NCBI GenBank assembly: GCA_022866015.1
Contig: JALHTX010000370.1
Coordinates: 1 to 17,185, forward strand
Source: Thermoplasmatota archaeon
Lineage (GTDB): Archaea; Thermoplasmatota; E2; DHVEG-1
DNA length: 17,185 nucleotides
Direction: 5' to 3'
The translations under genes were made by a program, and so were the position numbers. Positions 13,896-17,185 of the stretch are shown here, one piece after another. Under the pieces are notes generated by a model, which saw only the letters and a list, made by a program, of their open reading frames with translations, did no database searches and had not been told where the DNA came from. How positions within the stretch are numbered: the first letter of the stretch is position 1; every line of letters starts with the position of its first letter.

Positions 13896-14972
13896 ATGAT
13901 AAATATGACAAGTTTGAAAAATAAAATCAAAGCATATCTTCGTTTAATAAGAATTCATACAATAATAGCAACAGCATTGACACCAAGCCTTGGTGCCTTT
14001 GCGACATATTCTGTTTTAAAAGATAAACTAATTCCAGATGATATTATCCAAATTTTTATACCTTTATTTTTAGTAGGAATTATTATACATATTTTTGGTG
14101 AGATATTAAATGATTATATGGATTATGATATTGACAAAGCAAATATCGAACTATCCGAAAAACCATTAGTTAGTGGTGATGTATCTAAAAAGGGAGCTCT
14201 AATAGGGTTGGTTCTATGTCTTATTTTTCTGATAATAGTATTTATTTTTTCACATTTTAGCAACCTAAGTATTCTTTTGTTTATTATTGGTGCTACAACT
14301 GGTATAATATATCAATTAATCTCAAAAAAATGGCTTCACTCTGCAGTATTAATAGCATCATATGTTTATTTTATAATACTCTTTGGAGCAGCATATGCAA
14401 AGCCATATGATAATATTTTATCTATTCCTCCTTTAGTTTATGTACTTAGTATACTTGGGTTTTTCCAATTATGGATAAATACAGCAATTCTAGGACATTT
14501 AAAGGATATAAAAAATGATTCGGAATATGGTGTAAAAACATTTCCTATGATCTTTAGAGTAAAAGTTGAAGGAGAAGGAAAAACACCAAAACTTATTATT
14601 CCAATGGGTTTTAGAACTTTTGTCATATTTATACAGATAATAAATCTGATTGTTGCTTTCTTGCCAATAATATTTTATAACAAGTTCTACGATGGAAGTG
14701 TAAATTTATTTTTATTATCTTTTAGTCTGATTGTACTTTCAATCATAATATTGGTATCAATGATAAAGACTATGTGGTTTAAAATATTTGTAAGAAATAA
14801 ACTTATGAAAGTAATGGCTGTAAGAGAAATTGCTACATATTTTTTTGCACCAGTATTACTTTCACCTCTTATCGGTGGAGTAATGACATTAATTTATATT
14901 TTCTTTCCACTAATATGGTTCATTATTGTAAATAAGCTTATTAGTGGGGATCCTATGCGCGCTGCAATTTAA
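13896..14972 (+). CDS. UbiA-superfamily prenyltransferase (UbiA-3)
   Basis: 358-residue membrane prenyltransferase. Motif 1 is Asn72-Asp-x-x-Asp76-x3-Asp80 (NDYMDYDID), followed by SEKPLVSGDVS. Motif 2 is Asp204-x3-Asp208 (KDIKNDSEYGVKT). It shares with UbiA-2 both the form of motif 1 and a Lys/Pro-rich insertion after motif 2 (about 221-240, RVKVEGEGKTPKLIIPMGF). About nine helices are predicted. In motif 2 the usual Arg of the RT pair is replaced by Lys (GVKT instead of GART), a mild departure that may alter diphosphate binding. The start could be the ATG at 13896 or the one at 13905; no ribosome-binding site favours either. It converges on the CrtC-like gene. Confidence 0.9.
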   Translation: MINMTSLKNKIKAYLRLIRIHTIIATALTPSLGAFATYSVLKDKLIPDDIIQIFIPLFLVGIIIHIFGEILNDYMDYDIDKANIELSEKPLVSGDVSKKGALIGLVLCLIFLIIVFIFSHFSNLSILLFIIGATTGIIYQLISKKWLHSAVLIASYVYFIILFGAAYAKPYDNILSIPPLVYVLSILGFFQLWINTAILGHLKDIKNDSEYGVKTFPMIFRVKVEGEGKTPKLIIPMGFRTFVIFIQIINLIVAFLPIIFYNKFYDGSVNLFLLSFSLIVLSIIILVSMIKTMWFKIFVRNKLMKVMAVREIATYFFAPVLLSPLIGGVMTLIYIFFPLIWFIIVNKLISGDPMRAAI

Positions 14973-15032
14973 AATTAATTGTAAATTTTTTTTCCCTAAT
15001 AATTTCTCAATTAAGTTATATGATATAAGTGT

Positions 15033-16034
15033 TTATTTATTTTTAAATCGTAAAAATTCAGCGATCTGGACATCTTTAACAGTTTCTGTTTTATCATCAA
15101 CAGTAATTGTTCCAGTACATATCATATGATAACGCCAGTAATGATTTTTTATCATTACCGTATCATGGTGAAGATCTTTAGCATCCATTGAAAATTTTAG
15201 TTTTTCGTTTCCATTATTTGCCTCAAGGATAAAGTGAAGGGGTATCATTTTTTTATTTTTTAAACTTAATTTATCTCCAATAAATTTTATTTCCTCAGGT
15301 TTAAAATTAATATATCCTTTATTATTTTCGTTTAAAACCAGAAGCGGCTGTCCTATTTCCTTGTTTTTATATATCGTCGCCCAAGTTATTGTAAAATTAT
15401 TGGAATAAATTTTTCCCCAAAACCATCCATGGTTATTTTGTGTAGCTGAATACCTTACATCCCAATTATGATCATGATATCCAATTCCTTTAACATCAAT
15501 CTCTTCATCGTTTACTTTTATTTTACCATTAACTTCTGCACGAGGAATGGTCACTGCCCATCCGTCTCCCCCGGGATTGGTTCCTTTCCATCCTTTTGTA
15601 CATGATTTGAACCGTAAATTTGCTGAAGTGTTTTCAATTTCAAAAGATAGATCATATATCAAATTACCAGTTTTTTTATCAACAAATCCTTTAATAACCT
15701 CCTTTCCACCTAATTTAACAGAAGGAATTTCCTTAGATGCATCATAGTCTTTTAAACTGTATCTCTTTCTGTAATGTTTTATTAACTGGCCTTCTTTATA
15801 TATGTCTGTTCTTTTATAGATTAAAGCAAATCTATTTTTTATAATACTTAAAAATCTAACATTCAATTGAATGCTATATCCATTATCAAACATAGCATCA
15901 AAATACCACCATTCAGTAAATCTAGGAGCAGTTGAACCATGAAACGCATCGTCTTTTATTGATACATTACTTGGAGTAAATTTAAAGGGGCTATCTTTTA
16001 AACTCTTATAAGTGTTATTTTCTTCGTTTGTCAA
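15033..16034 (-). CDS. CrtC/AttH-family lipocalin-like protein (carotenoid 1,2-hydratase-like)
   Basis: 333 residues in the CrtC/AttH superfamily, whose best-known members add water to the terminal double bond of acyclic carotenoids (hydroxyneurosporene synthase). Signature motifs are EWWYF (41-45), GIGYHDHNWD (183-192) and HGWFWG (202-207); the His/Asp/Trp set typical of the family is intact. The start is TTG at 16034, strongly supported by GGGAG 8 nt upstream. A TTTAAATA box lies at 16080-16073. No signal peptide is visible, so it should be cytoplasmic. It converges with UbiA-3 across 60 nt. A hydratase acting on a prenyl-chain double bond would fit the neighbouring genes; other AttH-type proteins have no known reaction, so function is inferred. 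Confidence 0.82.
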   Translation of the reverse strand: MTNEENNTYKSLKDSPFKFTPSNVSIKDDAFHGSTAPRFTEWWYFDAMFDNGYSIQLNVRFLSIIKNRFALIYKRTDIYKEGQLIKHYRKRYSLKDYDASKEIPSVKLGGKEVIKGFVDKKTGNLIYDLSFEIENTSANLRFKSCTKGWKGTNPGGDGWAVTIPRAEVNGKIKVNDEEIDVKGIGYHDHNWDVRYSATQNNHGWFWGKIYSNNFTITWATIYKNKEIGQPLLVLNENNKGYINFKPEEIKFIGDKLSLKNKKMIPLHFILEANNGNEKLKFSMDAKDLHHDTVMIKNHYWRYHMICTGTITVDDKTETVKDVQIAEFLRFKNK

Positions 16035-16249
16035 TTAAGATTCTCCCAATGGAAGACTATCTATTTTTTATCTATTTAAAAAGTTTATCCTTTTGTAATT
16101 TTACAATTATTAAATTTTTTTTTAGATTTTAGAACATAATTTTATTATATTATTAATAATATTTATATTTAATATTTTTTTTACTTTTATCTTTTTATAT
16201 ATAAAAAATACTAAATAATTCGTTGATAATCGATATTACTATAATAAGA

Positions 16250-16257
16250 TTTATATA
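16250..16257 (+). promoter_or_regulatory. Putative TATA box of a small RNA
   Basis: TTTATATA inside AGATTTATATACTC, identical in core to the box before the geranylgeranyl-reductase-like gene. It would start a rightward transcript near 16280, where no open reading frame follows. Confidence 0.45.
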
Positions 16258-16279
16258 CTCTATCAAGATATATTTTTTC

Positions 16280-16360
16280 TATTGAATGGGGGAGATATTT
16301 GATTAGATTATTTTTTCTTAATCTCTCCTCACCACCTTCATCTTCCCCATTCTCTCCTTA
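16280..16360 (+). ncRNA. Candidate small structured RNA
   Basis: About 80 nt directly downstream of a TTTATATA box. GAATGGGGGAGA (16284-16295) pairs with TCTTCCCCATTC (16341-16352), bringing the two ends together in a long stem. Inner pairing is possible between GATTA (16301-16305) and TAATC (16319-16323). The 3' half is a very pyrimidine-rich single-strand-like stretch (16324-16360), unlike flanking DNA. It carries no C/D-box or tRNA signatures and no Rfam family is recognised. Existence as an RNA is inferred. Confidence 0.35.
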
Positions 16361-16388
16361 TTACTATTAAAATAAGACAATATTTATA

Positions 16389-17185
16389 TTAATTAAATAG
16401 AATTTTCTCAGCATTATTAGAAACAATATTTCTATATTTTTCATCAGTTATAATCATCACAGCCCAATCAGTTATTAAACGTGATCTAATGGCACGACTG
16501 ATAGGAGTAAAATCATCAAGGTTTTTACAATGATTATTATCAAAAACCATAATACCCGTTTTATCGATACGTGGTTCATTAAGACGAAGTTCAGTATTTG
16601 GAAAATCAATAATCACATGACCACTTTGAATACCAAGCTTATTTTCGAATTCAACTTCCTTCTTCCTTCTAAACTTAATATCATCAAATTTCTTGATAAA
16701 ATCAATACGATCTGCTGATAATTCAACAAGTGACGGAGCATATGCTTGTTTGAATAATTTACGATACTTTAATCTTACTGCAATTTCATGCTGAAAAACA
16801 CCCATATTTTTAAGATTATTAATTAGTTCATCATCAGTCATTTTAAAAAACTCAAAAGGATGAAAATCTTCAGAAAGTTCAATTGCTTTTGAAAGCATAA
16901 GCTCTGCTATTCTAACAGTTTTATGAAAATAAACAGTAGAATACATCAGAGTACGAGCCATAAGTATATTTTCAACAACACTAACACCCTTTTTAGAAAT
17001 GCCAAGAACGCCATTAATAATAATCAAAGAATTTAAAAAACGCTCGGCATCAATTAAACCATAGGCTACGCCAGTATAATATGCATCACGCATAAGATAA
17101 TCAAGCTGATCTACGTCAATAGGGCTATTTAGAAACTGCGAGAGATAATCTTTTCCATTTCCCTTTATAATATCAATAATCTTAT
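16389..17185 (-). CDS. HD-domain phosphohydrolase, C-terminal part (5' end cut by window)
   Basis: Only the C-terminal ~264 residues are inside the window; the frame enters from the right edge. The segment SPIDVDQLDYLMRDAYYTG carries the last metal-ligand region of the HD superfamily (Asp within DVDxxDYLxRD), as seen in dGTPase/SAMHD1-like archaeal HD proteins of about 400 residues. Downstream is a helical region (ARTLMYSTVYFHKTVRIAE), then a mixed segment ending KILFN. The upstream His-Asp catalytic pair lies beyond the window. The internal ATG at 17093 is not the real start, because the conserved motif precedes it. It probably hydrolyses a nucleotide phosphate ester; the substrate is unknown. 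Confidence 0.85.
   Translation of the reverse strand, partial: KIIDIIKGNGKDYLSQFLNSPIDVDQLDYLMRDAYYTGVAYGLIDAERFLNSLIIINGVLGISKKGVSVVENILMARTLMYSTVYFHKTVRIAELMLSKAIELSEDFHPFEFFKMTDDELINNLKNMGVFQHEIAVRLKYRKLFKQAYAPSLVELSADRIDFIKKFDDIKFRRKKEVEFENKLGIQSGHVIIDFPNTELRLNEPRIDKTGIMVFDNNHCKNLDDFTPISRAIRSRLITDWAVMIITDEKYRNIVSNNAEKILFN

Larger units (their letters stand above)
16035..16388. other. Intergenic region between the CrtC-like and HD-domain genes
   Basis: No coding sequence was accepted. The left part holds the CrtC-like promoter (ribosome-binding site 16047-16043, TATA-like 16080-16073) and long A/T tracts. The right part holds the candidate small RNA at about 16280-16360 with its TATA box. 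A ten-codon reading frame with ATG near 16350 on the minus strand was not accepted as a gene. Confidence 0.5.

Noticed and set aside
15547..15747. 66-codon plus-strand reading frame inside the CrtC-like gene
   Set aside because: Antisense to a gene with clear family motifs; no independent coding evidence.
16320..16352. Ten-codon minus-strand reading frame (MGKMKVVRRD) with an upstream GGAGAG
   Set aside because: Too short, overlaps the arms of the candidate RNA stem, and the purine-rich strand would give such codons by chance.

Overview
This window looks like an archaeal chromosome segment. Base composition is very AT-rich (about 30% GC by eye). Promoters carry TATA-type boxes (TATAAAT, TATAAAAT, TTTATATA). 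TTG and GTG starts occur beside GGGAG/GAGGGA ribosome-binding sites. The gene content is isoprenoid-centred: three UbiA-type prenyltransferases and a geranylgeranyl-reductase-like flavoprotein. A Thermoplasmatota-type or Asgard-type archaeon is possible, but the sequence alone does not fix the phylum. No tRNA, rRNA, CRISPR array or transposase was seen.

Region 1 (1-8000) concerns the cell envelope. On the minus strand are an HtrA/DegP-type membrane-anchored serine protease (cut by the window start), a small secreted protein with an LTxxQ motif like Spy/CpxP (frame broken by a TGA), a 1089-residue exported multi-domain membrane protein, and a GNAT acyltransferase whose frame has no ordinary start codon. 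Divergent from the GNAT gene is a plus-strand pair: a winged-helix regulator and a four-helix membrane protein. Three intergenic sites (upstream of htrA, of the LTxxQ gene and between the GNAT gene and the regulator) each carry three tandem 11-bp units, consensus TCCCRAATTWT, at exactly 11-bp period. At the first two, a TATA box lies at the same distance. I infer a shared operator and an envelope-stress-like regulon; this is the most novel signal in the window.

Region 2 (8000-16034) is an isoprenoid-modification cluster. Reading leftwards on the minus strand: a UbiA prenyltransferase (UbiA-2), a geranylgeranyl-reductase-family flavoprotein, a phytoene-desaturase/CrtI-like flavoprotein, a second UbiA (UbiA-1), then a ribbon-helix-helix protein and a zinc-ribbon protein. 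A third UbiA (UbiA-3), paralogous to UbiA-2, is divergent on the plus strand and converges on a CrtC/AttH-type hydratase-like gene. Together these could prenylate an acceptor, change the saturation of the chain and hydrate a double bond. That would fit an unusual prenylated lipid, C50-type carotenoid or electron carrier. No phytoene synthase is in the window, so the substrate is unknown.

Region 3 (16035-17185) is a non-coding stretch with a possible small structured RNA behind a good TATA box, followed by the C-terminal part of an HD-domain phosphohydrolase that runs off the window end.
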